Source: Streptomyces sp. NBC_00344 (GTDB lineage Bacteria > Actinomycetota > Actinomycetes > Streptomycetales > Streptomycetaceae). From it: a stretch of 64,000 nt of DNA. The translations under genes and the position numbers were made by a program. The notes under the pieces are model-generated. The model was given only the letters and a program-made list of their open reading frames with translations, made no database searches and was not told where the DNA came from. The stretch lies in NCBI RefSeq assembly GCF_036088315.1, contig NZ_CP107996.1:2994501-3058500 (forward strand), read 5' to 3'. Shown piece after piece: positions 1 through 9,113 of the stretch. Every line of letters begins with the position of its first letter. Position 1 is the stretch's first letter.

Positions 1-558
1 GTCCCGGTCCAGCGTCGGGTCGCCACCGCCCTCCAGGGTCAGCCGCTTGCCGTCCGGGCTCGCGGAGACCGTGGTGGCGATCCGGTGGCCGGGGCCGAGC
101 GCCGAGAGACCGGCGGCCATGGTCGCCAGCTTGACCGTGGACGCCGGGGTCATGGCCCGGTCCGGCTTCGACCCGAAGAGCCGTTCGCCGGTGGCGGTGT
201 CGATCACGACTCCGCTGCGGACCGGACCGAGTGCCGGATCGTCCATCAGCGGGCCGAGCACCTTGCCGAGCCCCTTCCCGGTGGGTGTCGCCGCACGGCC
301 GAGCGCGGCCAGCACCGCCGGGGCGCTCGGGGCGGCCGCCGGGGCACTGGGACGCGCGGGGTGTCCGTGATCTGCGCCACCTGTCCGGCCCCTGGCGGCC
401 GCCCAGTCCCGCTCGGCCTTACGCTGACCTGAGTCCCAGGGTCCGGACGCCACGATCAGCCCGGCCGCGAGCGCCAGACCGATCACGGCGGAGGCCGCCG
501 CGAGCTGCCATGTCGTCACCTTCGGCATCGCCGGTCCAGGCATCGTCACCTTCGGCAT
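1..558 (-). CDS. dacB: D-alanyl-D-alanine carboxypeptidase (PBP4/DacB type), 3' part cut by window edge
   Basis: Only the N-terminal 186 residues are in the window; the gene continues past position 1. The start of the protein is basic and hydrophobic (about residues 10-35, an uncleaved signal or membrane anchor), followed by an Ala/Pro-rich linker. The active-site SxxK appears as STVK in the context [17 protein letters not shown], followed by a GGGDPTL segment typical of the PBP4/DacB family. These enzymes are extracytoplasmic and trim D-Ala from peptidoglycan stem peptides. I chose ATG at 558; GTG at 564 and ATG at 543 are in frame, because an 18-bp direct repeat has duplicated the MPKVT start region. 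It is divergent from the pyrophosphatase gene. Confidence 0.88.
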   Translation of the reverse strand, partial: MPKVTMPGPAMPKVTTWQLAAASAVIGLALAAGLIVASGPWDSGQRKAERDWAAARGRTGGADHGHPARPSAPAAAPSAPAVLAALGRAATPTGKGLGKVLGPLMDDPALGPVRSGVVIDTATGERLFGSKPDRAMTPASTVKLATMAAGLSALGPGHRIATTVSASPDGKRLTLEGGGDPTLDRD

Positions 559-560
559 CG
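513..560. repeat. Short direct repeat over the dacB start
   Basis: The same 18 bp occur at 513-530 and 543-560, a 30-bp period. The duplication encodes a second copy of the MPKVT start segment and so creates several in-frame ATG codons. Confidence 0.7.
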
Positions 561-702
561 GCACCTCGGAGCAGCCCCTTTCGCGATCACACATCGTCGT
601 GGGGGACACTTAACCACTGCGTTTGCTGCGAGCACGGCACCCGGCGGGCTCGGCAGGACGCAGCACCACTCGAAGTCAGTGTTGATCATGGAGGAGCCAC
701 CC

Positions 703-1197
703 GTGGAGTTCGACGTCACCATCGAGATCCCGAAGGGTTCGCGGAACAAGTACGAGGTGGACCACGAGACCGGGCGGATCCGTCTGGACCGTCGGCTCTT
801 CACCTCTACCAGCTACCCCGCGGACTACGGATTCGTCGAGAACACCCTCGGCGAGGACGGCGACCCGCTGGACGCCCTGGTCCTGCTGGACGAGCCCACC
901 TTCCCCGGCTGTGTCATCAAGTGCCGCGCCATCGGGATGTTCCGGATGACCGACGAGGCGGGCGGCGACGACAAGCTGCTCTGCGTGCCGGCCTCCGACC
1001 CGCGCGTCGAGCACCTGCGCGACATCCACCATGTGTCGGAGTTCGACCGCCTGGAGATCCAGCACTTCTTCGAGGTCTACAAGGACCTGGAGCCCGGCAA
1101 GTCCGTCGAGGGCGCCGACTGGGTCGGCCGCAGCGACGCCGAGGCCGAGGTCGAGGCCTCGTACAAGCGCCTTCAGGCGCAGGGCGGCTCGCACTGA
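703..1197 (+). CDS. ppa: Inorganic pyrophosphatase, family I
   Basis: A 164-aa cytoplasmic enzyme that hydrolyses pyrophosphate to two phosphates and so pulls nucleic acid and aminoacyl-tRNA synthesis forward. The protein starts [20 protein letters not shown] and has the family I signature DGDPLDALV (around residues 52-60) with its metal-binding aspartates, plus the conserved [14 protein letters not shown] and DWVG segments. Full length for the family. The GTG at 703 is preferred over upstream GTG 679 and ATG 688, because GGAGGAG at 690-696 sits 6 nt before it and family members start at this residue. It stands alone, divergent from dacB. Confidence 0.95.
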   Translation: MEFDVTIEIPKGSRNKYEVDHETGRIRLDRRLFTSTSYPADYGFVENTLGEDGDPLDALVLLDEPTFPGCVIKCRAIGMFRMTDEAGGDDKLLCVPASDPRVEHLRDIHHVSEFDRLEIQHFFEVYKDLEPGKSVEGADWVGRSDAEAEVEASYKRLQAQGGSH

Positions 1198-1364
1198 TCC
1201 CGGTGCGGCCCCGGTGCTGAGGCGCCACTGAACTGCCTGCTGCGGGCGGTGCACTCTTCCGGGTGCACCGCCCTCAGTGCGTCCCCGGGCGGCGGGAACC
1301 GTATCCGTGTCCATACTGGGCAGGCGGCAGGCACACACACACGGAAGAGGTCGGAGCGGAGCGA

Positions 1365-3029
1365 GTGGTCGCTGAGTCGGAAGGTCCGGAGGGCCACAAG
1401 CCGCAGTCGGACGAGGTACGGAGCGCGTTCGTACCGCCGGCGGGCACGGGCTCCTCCCCCGCGGTCACTCCCGAGGACGGGTCGACCACCTCGGAATTCT
1501 CCGTACCCGCGGGCTTCTCCGCAGAGGCCGCGGCCGAACCCGAAGGCTCCGCCTTCACCACGCCGCAGACCTACAGCGCCCAGAACTCGCCGCCCGCCTT
1601 CACCCCCGCCCATGGCATTCCCATGATCAGGCTGGCCAAGGAGGCGCCCTGGCAGGACCGGATGCGCACCATGCTGCGGATGCCGGTCCACGAACGGCCC
1701 GCCCTGGAGGCCGCGCAGAAGCACGAGGAGGACTCGGGGCCCGCCGTCCCCCGTGTGCTGGACCTGACGCTGCGTATCGGCGAGCTGCTGCTCGCCGGCG
1801 GTGAGGGAGCCGAGGACGTGGAGGCGGCGATGTTCGCCGTCACCCAGGCGTACGGGCTCCAGCGCTGCGAGCCGACGGTCACCTTCACGCTGCTGTCGAT
1901 CTCCCACCAGCCCTCGCTGGTCGACGATCCGGTCACGGCGAGCCGGACGGTGCGCCGCCGGGGCACCGACTACACCCGACTGGCCGCCGTCTACCACCTG
2001 ATCGACGACATCACGTCCGAGGACGTCGATGTGTCACTGGAAGAGGCATACCGCGGCCTGGCCGTGATCCGCCGTAACCGCCACCCCTACCCCGGCTGGG
2101 CGCTGACCGTCGCCAACGGCCTGCTGGCCGGTGCGGCATCGGTACTGGTCGGTGGTGGCGCACTGGTCTTCCTGGCGGCCATGGTGGGCGCCATGATGGG
2201 CGACCGGCTCGCCTGGCTGCTCGCCGGGCGCGGGCTGCCGGAGTTCTACCAGTTCGCGGTGGCCGCGATGCCCCCCGCGGCGGTGGCGGTGGCGCTCACG
2301 CTCGCCCATGTGCCCAATCTCCGCGCATCGGCGGTCATCACCGGTGGGCTGTTCGCCCTGCTGCCGGGAAGGGCGCTGGTCGCCGGGGTGCAGGACGGTC
2401 TGACCGGTTACTACATCACCGCGTCGGCGCGTCTGCTGGAGGTCATCTACTTCTTCATCTCGATCGTCATCGGTGTGCTGATCGTGATCTACCTGGGTCT
2501 CGAACTCGGCGCCGACCAGCTGGACGCGGAGGCGGCGCTGCACACCGTCGACCGGCCCGTGGTGCAGATCCTCGCCTCGATGCTGCTGACCTTCGCCTTC
2601 GCGATCCTGCTCCAGCAGGACCGCTCCACGGTGCTGGTGGTGACGCTCAACGGAGGTGTGGCCTGGGTGATCTACGGAGGGCTGCACTACGCGGCGAACC
2701 TGTCTGCGGTGCCGTCGACGGCCGTCGCCGCGGGCCTGGTGGGGCTGTTCGGGCAGCTGTTCTCGCGCTACCGCTACGCATCCGCGCTGCCCTATGTGAC
2801 CGCGGCGATCGGGCCGCTGCTGCCCGGTTCCGCGTCGTACTTCGGAATGCTGTACATCGCGCACAACGATCTCGACAAGGGACTGGCCTCGCTGATCAAG
2901 GCGGCGGCGCTGGCCCTGGCGATCGCCGTGGGGGTCAATCTCGGCGGCGAGATCTCACGGCTGTTCATGTGGGCGCCCGGCGTGGTGGGCGGCCAGCGCA
3001 GGGCCGCGAAGCGGACCCGCGGCTTCTAG
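1365..3029 (+). CDS. Threonine/serine exporter family (ThrE-like) membrane protein
   Basis: About 554 aa from GTG 1365, which follows GGAGCGGAG; an in-frame start at 1263 would add a low-complexity tail with no ribosome site. After a disordered Pro/Ala-rich N-terminus of roughly 120 residues comes a soluble DUF1212-type segment (VLDLTLRIGELLLAGGEGAE, EPTVTFTLLS). About ten hydrophobic segments then run to the C-terminus. This two-part layout matches ThrE of Corynebacterium, an exporter of threonine and serine across the cytoplasmic membrane. The actual substrate is not shown by the sequence. It is convergent with the downstream DedA gene. Confidence 0.88.
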   Translation: MVAESEGPEGHKPQSDEVRSAFVPPAGTGSSPAVTPEDGSTTSEFSVPAGFSAEAAAEPEGSAFTTPQTYSAQNSPPAFTPAHGIPMIRLAKEAPWQDRMRTMLRMPVHERPALEAAQKHEEDSGPAVPRVLDLTLRIGELLLAGGEGAEDVEAAMFAVTQAYGLQRCEPTVTFTLLSISHQPSLVDDPVTASRTVRRRGTDYTRLAAVYHLIDDITSEDVDVSLEEAYRGLAVIRRNRHPYPGWALTVANGLLAGAASVLVGGGALVFLAAMVGAMMGDRLAWLLAGRGLPEFYQFAVAAMPPAAVAVALTLAHVPNLRASAVITGGLFALLPGRALVAGVQDGLTGYYITASARLLEVIYFFISIVIGVLIVIYLGLELGADQLDAEAALHTVDRPVVQILASMLLTFAFAILLQQDRSTVLVVTLNGGVAWVIYGGLHYAANLSAVPSTAVAAGLVGLFGQLFSRYRYASALPYVTAAIGPLLPGSASYFGMLYIAHNDLDKGLASLIKAAALALAIAVGVNLGGEISRLFMWAPGVVGGQRRAAKRTRGF

Positions 3030-3076
3030 GGCCGTGCGCGGGCGGAGCGGCCCGTTCTCCCCGGCGTGCGGGGCCG

Positions 3077-3775
3077 TCACCGCCTGGCGTGGCGTCCCCG
3101 CTGAGCGGCGGGCGACGCCTCGCCCTCCTGGGTCCGCTCCGTACCGCCGTCCTTCTTCGCCTTGGAACGGGCCCGCAGGAACTCGATCGCGATCGGCACG
3201 ACGGAGACCAGCACGACCGCGACCAGGATCAGCTCGATGTGCGCGTTGACGAAGGCGACCTTGCCGAGCGCCGCTCCCAGCAGCGTGACACCCACGCCCC
3301 AGAGCGTGCCGCCGATGACGTTGTAGATCGCGAACGAGCGGTAGTTCATCCTGCTGACGCCCGCGATGATCGGCGTGAAGGTCCGCACGATCGGCACGAA
3401 TCGCGCCAGCACCAGCGACTTCGGGCCGTACCGCTCGAAGAACTCGTGTGCCTTCTCGACGTTCTCCTGCTTGAAGAGCCTGGAATCGGGGCGCTTGAAG
3501 AGCGAGGGGCCGACCTTGCGGCCGAAGAGGTATCCGACCTGGTCGCCGGCTGCCGCGGCGATCGCCACCAGGACACACACCAGCCACAGCGGAGTGCCGA
3601 GCTTGTCCGTGGTGACCAGCAGACCTGTGGTGAAGAGGAGCGAGTCACCGGGCAGGAAGAAACCGATCAGCAGGCCGGACTCGGCGAAGACGATCGCCAG
3701 CAGACCGGCAACACCGAACGTACTGATCAGATAGTCCGGGTCCAGCCAGCTCGGTCCGAGCGCGAGAGTGGTCAC
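3077..3775 (-). CDS. DedA family membrane protein
   Basis: About 232 aa, a polytopic membrane protein. The DedA (SNARE-associated) signature is clear: FAESGLLIGFFLPGDSLLF near the N-terminus, then DQVGYLFGRKVG, RYGPKSLVLARFVPIVRTFT and the ISRMNYRSF-like stretch. Family members act in envelope homeostasis, and some are undecaprenyl-phosphate or phospholipid flippases. GTG 3775 is chosen as the start, with AGGAG 10 nt upstream; ATG codons further upstream (to about 3809) are in frame but have no Shine-Dalgarno. The C-terminal 30 residues are charged and probably cytoplasmic. Confidence 0.88.
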   Translation of the reverse strand: MTTLALGPSWLDPDYLISTFGVAGLLAIVFAESGLLIGFFLPGDSLLFTTGLLVTTDKLGTPLWLVCVLVAIAAAAGDQVGYLFGRKVGPSLFKRPDSRLFKQENVEKAHEFFERYGPKSLVLARFVPIVRTFTPIIAGVSRMNYRSFAIYNVIGGTLWGVGVTLLGAALGKVAFVNAHIELILVAVVLVSVVPIAIEFLRARSKAKKDGGTERTQEGEASPAAQRGRHARR

Positions 3776-3931
3776 GGGTTCCGGGCTCCTGGGGTCAGTC
3801 GGCATGGGTGCCATGCGGGATTGGCTGGCCAAAGTTATCAACGCCTATGAGCGTTTCCTGGTTCCAGGGCCCCCGTGAAGGTGCGATATGAGCATTTACC
3901 GGCAATGGTGATCGGCAGGAGGTGGATGCCG

Positions 3932-4297
3932 ATGAGCATCGAGGATTACGGCGGCGGGCAGACCCCACAGTCCGACGTTCTGGTGGTCACGACGAACGAC
4001 ATCCCGGGTTACGCGGTACAGCAGGTGATCGGCGAGATCTTCGGGCTCACGGTCCGCTCGCGGCATCTGGGCAGCCAGATCGGGGCCGGGCTGAAGTCCA
4101 TGATCGGCGGCGAGCTCAAGGGACTGACGAAGACCCTGGTGGAGACCCGGAACCAGGCCATGGACCGGCTGATCGAGCAGGCCAGGGCCCGGGGGGCCAA
4201 TGCGGTGCTCGCCATGCGCTTCGACGTGACGGAGGCGGCCGACATCGGGACCGAGGTGTGCGCCTACGGCACCGCGGTCGTGATCAGCCGGCAGTGA
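3932..4297 (+). CDS. YbjQ family (UPF0145) heavy-metal-binding-like protein
   Basis: A 121-aa cytoplasmic protein. The YbjQ fold is recognisable from VTTNDIPGYAVQQVIGEIFG, then TVRSRHLGSQIGAGLKSM and RARGANAVLAMRFDV. The family forms pentamers, and its biochemical role is unknown. Start ATG 3932 is chosen because AGGAGG lies at 3917-3922, 9 nt upstream; ATG 3926 is too close and GTG 3875 has no site. It is a single gene between DedA and glutamate decarboxylase. Confidence 0.88.
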   Translation: MSIEDYGGGQTPQSDVLVVTTNDIPGYAVQQVIGEIFGLTVRSRHLGSQIGAGLKSMIGGELKGLTKTLVETRNQAMDRLIEQARARGANAVLAMRFDVTEAADIGTEVCAYGTAVVISRQ

Positions 4298-4491
4298 CGC
4301 GGGGCCGTGCGGGCCGGCTCCCCCGGCCCGCACCGCTCCCGGGCGCCCGCGCCGCCGAGCGGCGGCCCGCCACCGCCACGACCGGGTGCGCCTGCTGCCC
4401 GCCGTCTGGACCCGCTCCGCGTGCGGGTGCCCGACCGGTTACGTATCGTCACATCGATGCCCTGCCCCTCCGAGGAAGGTGAGCCCCAACG

Positions 4492-5928
4492 ATGGCACTG
4501 CACCGAGGCGCACACCGGTCCCAGGATTCCGACGGAGAGCGCAAGGTCGCCGTCAACCCCTTCTTCGGCGAGGCCAATCCGGTCGCGGGCATGGACACCG
4601 CCCCGCCGAAGCACCGGCTCGCGGAGACCCCCCTGCCGCCGTCGACCGCCTTCCAGCTGGTCCATGACGAGCTGATGCTGGACGGCAACTCCCGGCTCAA
4701 TCTCGCCACCTTCGTCACCACCTGGATGGAGCCACAGGCGGGAGTACTGCTGGCCGAGTGCCGGGACAAGAACATGATCGACAAGGACGAGTACCCGCGG
4801 ACCGCGGAGCTGGAGCGCCGCTGCGTCTCGATGCTCGCCGATCTCTGGAACGCGCCCGACCCGTCCGCCGTCGTCGGCTGTTCGACCACCGGCTCCAGCG
4901 AGGCGTGCATGCTCGCCGGGATGGCGCTCAAGCGCCGCTGGTCGCAGCGGGCCTCGAAGCGGCAGGAAGGCAGCCGCTATCCCGGCGCCGCCCGGCCCAA
5001 CCTCGTGATGGGCGTGAATGTCCAGGTCTGCTGGGAGAAGTTCTGCAACTTCTGGGAGGTCGAGGCACGCCAGGTCCCCATGGAAGGCGATCGCTTCCAT
5101 CTGGACCCGCAGGCAGCGGCCGATCTGTGCGACGAGAACACCATCGGGGTGGTGGCCGTACTGGGCTCCACCTTCGACGGCAGCTACGAGCCGGTCGCCG
5201 AGCTCTGCGCGGCACTGGACGCCCTCCAGGAACGCACAGGCCTGGACATCCCGGTCCATGTCGACGGGGCGTCGGGCGCGATGGTCGCCCCCTTCCTGGA
5301 CACGGACCTGGCCTGGGACTTCCGGCAGCCCAGGGTCTCCTCCATCAACACCTCGGGCCACAAGTACGGCCTGGTGTACCCGGGCGTCGGCTGGGCCCTG
5401 TGGCGCTCATCCGCCGAACTGCCCGAGGAACTGGTCTTCCGGGTCAACTACCTGGGCGGCGACATGCCGACCTTCGCCCTCAACTTCTCCCGGCCGGGGG
5501 CGCAGGTCGTCGCGCAGTACTACACCTTCCTGCGCCTTGGCCGGGAGGGCTTCAGAGCCGTCCAGCAGACCACCCGGGATGTGGCCATGCGGCTGGGCGA
5601 ACGCATCGAGGAACTGGGTGACTTCCGGCTTCTCACCCGGGGCAACGAGCTACCGGTGTTCGCCTTCACCACCGCGCCCGGCGTGTCGAGCTTCGACGTC
5701 TTCGACGTGTCCCGCCGGCTGCGCGAGCGGGGATGGCTCGTGCCCGCGTACACCTTCCCGGAGAACCGGACGGATCTGTCGGTGCTGCGGGTGGTCTGCC
5801 GCAACGGCTTCTCGGAGGATCTGGGGGACCTGCTGATGGGGGACCTGGAATCGTTGCTGCCGGAACTGCGGAGGCAGTCGGGGCCCGCGGAGCGGAGCGC
5901 GGCGGAGGCGACGGCCTTCCACCACTGA
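4492..5928 (+). CDS. gad: Glutamate decarboxylase (PLP-dependent)
   Basis: A 478-aa enzyme converting L-glutamate to GABA and CO2 in the cytoplasm. Group II decarboxylase features are present throughout: RLNLATFVTTWMEPQA near residue 65, STTGSSEACMLAGMA for phosphate binding, VHVDGASGAMVAPF, and NTSGHKYG with the PLP lysine at residue 291. Full length. GAAGGTGAG precedes ATG 4492. In many bacteria this enzyme serves acid resistance or GABA-shunt nitrogen use; no GABA antiporter is adjacent here, so metabolic use is more likely. Confidence 0.94.
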   Translation: MALHRGAHRSQDSDGERKVAVNPFFGEANPVAGMDTAPPKHRLAETPLPPSTAFQLVHDELMLDGNSRLNLATFVTTWMEPQAGVLLAECRDKNMIDKDEYPRTAELERRCVSMLADLWNAPDPSAVVGCSTTGSSEACMLAGMALKRRWSQRASKRQEGSRYPGAARPNLVMGVNVQVCWEKFCNFWEVEARQVPMEGDRFHLDPQAAADLCDENTIGVVAVLGSTFDGSYEPVAELCAALDALQERTGLDIPVHVDGASGAMVAPFLDTDLAWDFRQPRVSSINTSGHKYGLVYPGVGWALWRSSAELPEELVFRVNYLGGDMPTFALNFSRPGAQVVAQYYTFLRLGREGFRAVQQTTRDVAMRLGERIEELGDFRLLTRGNELPVFAFTTAPGVSSFDVFDVSRRLRERGWLVPAYTFPENRTDLSVLRVVCRNGFSEDLGDLLMGDLESLLPELRRQSGPAERSAAEATAFHH

Positions 5929-6270
5929 GGGGCCGCCGGGCCCGGCAGCCCTCATCGCCCTCGCCCCGGATCTCCGTTTCCCTGGCAGATCTCTGTCCAC
6001 AGGCTGTGGACAAGGAATCCGCTCGGAGCGCCGTCCCACGGTGACGGCGACTTCCCCGGCCCGGTCCATAACGGCGGTGAACGTACCGGCCCGGAACCCG
6101 GATCGACCCCGCCGAGGGCGGCGACATCGCGGTGGACGCGCCGGACTGCGGTGAGGCTTACGGCAGTTGTGTCCGCACCCAGCGTTGACCGTCTCCGGCG
6201 GCTGCGATCACGACCACCGGCGGGCGTTCCCGGGGCAGGGCCAGACCTACCCTTGCCGTATGGAAGACCT
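5929..6270. other. Intergenic region holding a paired DnaA-box-like element
   Basis: This 342-bp gap between two plus-strand genes has no convincing small gene. Its one clear structure is the inverted pair of DnaA-box-like 9-mers at 5993-6013; the right part should contain the promoter of the DUF2786 gene. Confidence 0.6.
5993..6013. promoter_or_regulatory. Two inverted DnaA-box-like 9-mers, 3-nt spacer
   Basis: CTGTCCACA at 5993-6001 faces TTGTCCACA on the opposite strand at 6005-6013; the shared 8-bp arms TGTCCACA/TGTGGACA are perfect. TTGTCCACA is the form preferred by Streptomyces DnaA. The spot is far from any sign of an origin, so it could be a DnaA-responsive or DnaA-titrating site, or only a hairpin after the gad gene. 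Confidence 0.5.
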
Positions 6271-7443
6271 ATGGACACGGTGACCGACCGGGCGTTCGCC
6301 GCGGCGCTCTACACCGAGGCGGACGACGGCCTGGACACCGGGGCGTCGCTGCTGGCCGCCGACCCCCGGGCCGACGCGGAGCTCACCCGCCGCGGCGAGG
6401 ACTTCCTGCGCCGGGCCTGGCAGCGAGGCTGGCAGCCGTCCGACGTCGTCAGGGTCGTCCGCCGCGATCTGACCGAACCGCACGTCGAGCTGCTGTCGTC
6501 CCTGATCCTCTCCGAGGTACGGGCGTACGACGTGCTGCCGCCGCGCTGGCAAATCCAGCTGGACGAACTGGAAGGGCCGGGCGGATCGGCCGCACGGGAC
6601 CGCAGGCCGGACCGTTTCGCACAGGCCACCGTCGCTCTCGAGCTGTACCGGCTGCTGCTCCGGCTTCCGTCGATCGAGCCGGTGGGGGCGGCCCCCGGCA
6701 CGTGCGGCGCGGTACCACCGCCGCACCACGCCGAGCCACGCGCGCTCACCCGGATCCGCGCGCTGCTCGCCAAGGCCGAGGCGACGGGCTACCCGGCGGA
6801 GGCCGAGGCACTGAGCGCGAAAGCCCAGGAGCTCATGGCGCGGCACAGCATCGACGAGGCCAGGCCGGCGGCGGACGGCCGGCCGGAGGGCGCCCCGGCG
6901 GCCTGCCGGATCGGGGTCGACGCCCCCTATGAGACCGCGAAGGCGGTCCTTCTCGACGCCGTCGCCACCGCCAACCGCTGCCGCGCCGTCTGGAACGGCG
7001 CCTTCGCCTTCTCCACGGTTGTCGGCTTCGAACCGGACCTGGAGGTCGTCGAGCTGCTGTACACCTCACTGCTGGTGCAGGGAACCGCGGCGATGACCCG
7101 GGCCGAGGCGGCCCAGCGGGCGGGAGGAAGGCGCCGCACGAAAACCTTCCGCCAGTCCTTCCTGATGGCCTACGCGAGCAGGCTCGGCCACCGTCTGGCC
7201 GAGGCCACCGGGCAGGTGGCGGCCGAGGAGCCCAGCCTGCTTCCCGTGCTGGCGGCACGGGACGTGGCGGTGGTGTCCGAGGCTGAGCGGATGTTCCCGC
7301 GGACGACGGTCAGCCGGGTCCGGGGCGGATCGGTCGCGGACGAGGCCGGGTGGGTGGGAGGCACCGCCGCGGCGGACGAGGCCCGGGTGGAAGGGCGGGA
7401 CTCCGCCGGGCCGGGTCTCTCCCGCATCCGCCCCGCCCCGTGA
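6271..7443 (+). CDS. DUF2786 domain-containing protein
   Basis: A 390-aa cytoplasmic protein. The DUF2786 segment lies at about residues 157-195 (ALTRIRALLAKAEATGYPAE ending in MARHSIDEA), in the middle of an otherwise family-specific sequence. The N-terminal 150 residues are helical and charged, and the C-terminal half includes the VLLDAVATANRC and SLLVQGTAAMTRAEAA segments. Function is unknown; DUF2786 is sometimes found with DNA-processing proteins. Start ATG 6271 follows GGAAG at 6262; an in-frame start at 6151 lacks a site. No neighbour suggests a pathway. Confidence 0.85.
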   Translation: MDTVTDRAFAAALYTEADDGLDTGASLLAADPRADAELTRRGEDFLRRAWQRGWQPSDVVRVVRRDLTEPHVELLSSLILSEVRAYDVLPPRWQIQLDELEGPGGSAARDRRPDRFAQATVALELYRLLLRLPSIEPVGAAPGTCGAVPPPHHAEPRALTRIRALLAKAEATGYPAEAEALSAKAQELMARHSIDEARPAADGRPEGAPAACRIGVDAPYETAKAVLLDAVATANRCRAVWNGAFAFSTVVGFEPDLEVVELLYTSLLVQGTAAMTRAEAAQRAGGRRRTKTFRQSFLMAYASRLGHRLAEATGQVAAEEPSLLPVLAARDVAVVSEAERMFPRTTVSRVRGGSVADEAGWVGGTAAADEARVEGRDSAGPGLSRIRPAP

Positions 7444-7487
7444 TCCGGGAGCGAGGCGGCCGGCCAGGACCGTTTCCGGCGCACCCC

Positions 7488-7979
7488 TCAGGAACCTGAC
7501 GGATCGCCAGGAATCTTCTTCCCGTCGGTCTTCCTGAAGGTGTCCTTGACACCCGAGTTCCACGACACGGACAGTGTCTTGCCGTCAGCGGATTCGACCG
7601 AGCCCGCCGTGCGGTCGGTGTTTCCGTCGGGGCACTTGAGCGACAGCTTCGCAGCGTCGGTGATGGTACCCGAGCACACCGCCCCGCCGAGCAGCACGGC
7701 CTTCCGGCCCTGGATCACCATCACCGTGGACTTGCCGGCGGTGGTGGCGACCCAGCTGCCCTCGACGTCCGCCGCCTTGGCGCCACCGGTACCGCCGGCA
7801 CCTCCGGCGTCCGCACCGGCGCTGCCCCCGCCGGAGGTCGCGGACGGCGTGGGGGCACTGGTACCGCTGTCGCGGGCGGGGGCGGAATCGTTGTCGTCAC
7901 TGCTGGAACAGCCGCTGATCACCAGGGCGGCCATCAGGCCGGCTGCCGCGAAGGTGGTGGTACGTACGAGCCTGTGCAC
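7488..7979 (-). CDS. Small secreted lipoprotein, unknown function
   Basis: A 163-aa protein with a clear lipoprotein signal: MHRLVRTTTF basic start, hydrophobic core, and the lipobox VISGC with the lipidated Cys at residue 24. A low-complexity Ser/Asp/Gly/Ala linker of about 45 residues follows. The C-terminal domain of about 90 residues (GSWVATTAGKSTVMVIQGRK, then CSGTITDAAKLSLKCPDGN) has two Cys that could form a disulfide. The protein should be anchored on the outer face of the membrane. I do not recognise a catalytic motif. It is convergent with the upstream DUF2786 gene. Confidence 0.85.
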   Translation of the reverse strand: MHRLVRTTTFAAAGLMAALVISGCSSSDDNDSAPARDSGTSAPTPSATSGGGSAGADAGGAGGTGGAKAADVEGSWVATTAGKSTVMVIQGRKAVLLGGAVCSGTITDAAKLSLKCPDGNTDRTAGSVESADGKTLSVSWNSGVKDTFRKTDGKKIPGDPSGS

Positions 7980-8100
7980 TGCTTCCCCTTCGTTCGAAAG
8001 ACGGAACGCGCCAAGCTACCAGGGAGCCGGATCGGGCTTTCGTACGTCTAGATGAGTGAGCACAGGTTCTGGGCGAAGCTGTAGCGGGACGAACACCGCC

Positions 8101-8130
8101 CGTGCACGTGCATTTGCTCATGCATCTGCA
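8101..8130 (-). promoter_or_regulatory. 30-bp operator-like site A, upstream of the DUF397 gene
   Basis: Read on the minus strand this 30-mer matches the site at 9114-9143 at 26 of 30 positions. Both contain the perfect palindrome TGCACGTGCA preceded by GCAGATGCA. It ends 72 bp before the DUF397 start codon and has the same orientation relative to its gene as the second site has to the ATPase gene. The likely reader is the nearby XRE/DUF5753 regulator (inference). Confidence 0.6.
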
Positions 8131-8202
8131 TATGAACACAGCTATGATCCAGCACAGTTGACATCTGTACTTCCGCACTTCTGTCCTTCCCGGGAGCTAC
8201 CT

Positions 8203-8448
8203 GTGCACCACCCGTACAACGGCATGGCGGCAACAGAACTGCACGGGGTCGTCTGGCAGAAGAGCGAGCAGAGCAACTCCCAGGGATCCTGCGTGGAGTT
8301 CGCCAGCCTGCCCGGCGGAGAGGTGGCGGTACGCAATTCACGCCACCCCGAAGGACCCGCTCTCGTCTACACGCGGGCCGAAATAGCAGCGATGCTGCAC
8401 GGCGCCAAGGCCGGGGAGTTCGACCACTTGGCGGCGGAGCAGAGCTGA
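8203..8448 (+). CDS. DUF397 domain-containing small protein
   Basis: An 81-aa protein with the DUF397 core: WQKSEQSNSQGSCVEFASLP, VAVRNSRHPEGPALVYTRAE and the closing helix AAMLHGAKAGEFDHL. In Streptomyces such proteins sit beside DUF5753 helix-turn-helix regulators and anti-sigma-like ATPases and act in developmental or antibiotic control, as in the WhiJ/AbaA-type loci. GTG 8203 is chosen because GGGAG lies 6 nt upstream; the next in-frame ATG is 8224. The upstream site at 8101-8130 suggests control by the XRE regulator of the same locus. Confidence 0.88.
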   Translation: MHHPYNGMAATELHGVVWQKSEQSNSQGSCVEFASLPGGEVAVRNSRHPEGPALVYTRAEIAAMLHGAKAGEFDHLAAEQS

Positions 8449-8533
8449 GGGCCCCGGGGCGCGAGGCACCCGTCCACCGGGGGTCATCGGGACCACCGGG
8501 ACTGCGGGGCCACGGAGGATTGCGGGATGGTTC

Positions 8534-9025
8534 TCAGTCGGCTGCGTGCAGCCGGAACAGCGCCCACACCACCTTGCCGCGCAGCGTCCCCGCCAGCGGG
8601 TGCCAGCCCCAGCTGTCGGCGAAGGAATCCACCAGAAACAGGCCACGACCCGACTCCGCCGCGAAATCCCCGGAGTTCCCCGCAACGGGGCTCTCCTGGC
8701 TGGGATCGCGCACCGCACACACCAGCCGTGAGGTCCACCGCATCAGATGCAAGCGGACCGGGGCGTCCTCGGTGCGCGGGGCGTCAGCGGGCAGGGCATG
8801 CCGCAGCGCGTTGGTGACGAGTTCGGAGACGACGAGAGCGACATCGTCGAAGCGTTCACCCAGACCCCAGCCGGCGAGCGTGGACTTGGTGAAGTGCCGT
8901 GCGCCCCGGACGGCTTCGAACCGCGGCGGCAGCGCGCAGGATGCGGAACTGGACACGGCTGCGGGGTCGATGGGAGGAAGGCCCTGCCTTAACGGCTCGA
9001 GCATGGTCGATCCATTCGTCCCCAT
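8534..9025 (-). CDS. ATP-binding anti-sigma-factor-like protein (HATPase_c)
   Basis: A 163-aa protein of the serine-kinase-like GHKL family. The N-box is visible in DVALVVSELVTNALRHALP (about residues 60-80), and the G1/G2 region in CAVRDPSQESP and AAESGRGLFLVDSFADSWGW. It lacks a phosphoacceptor His domain, as is usual for stand-alone anti-sigma-like ATPases of streptomycetes. Start ATG 9025 has GGGGAG about 8-9 nt upstream; an in-frame start at 9181 would run back through the operator region. It is convergent with the DUF397 gene and divergent from the XRE gene, and completes the usual three-gene locus. Confidence 0.85.
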   Translation of the reverse strand: MGTNGSTMLEPLRQGLPPIDPAAVSSSASCALPPRFEAVRGARHFTKSTLAGWGLGERFDDVALVVSELVTNALRHALPADAPRTEDAPVRLHLMRWTSRLVCAVRDPSQESPVAGNSGDFAAESGRGLFLVDSFADSWGWHPLAGTLRGKVVWALFRLHAAD

Positions 9026-9113
9026 GCGAGGCACTCCCCGGTTTCGCGGCCGTGGCCAGCGTGCGGTGGTACGAGAACGCAGGTGCGCGGGGACCATGGT
9101 TCCGAATGCGCAG

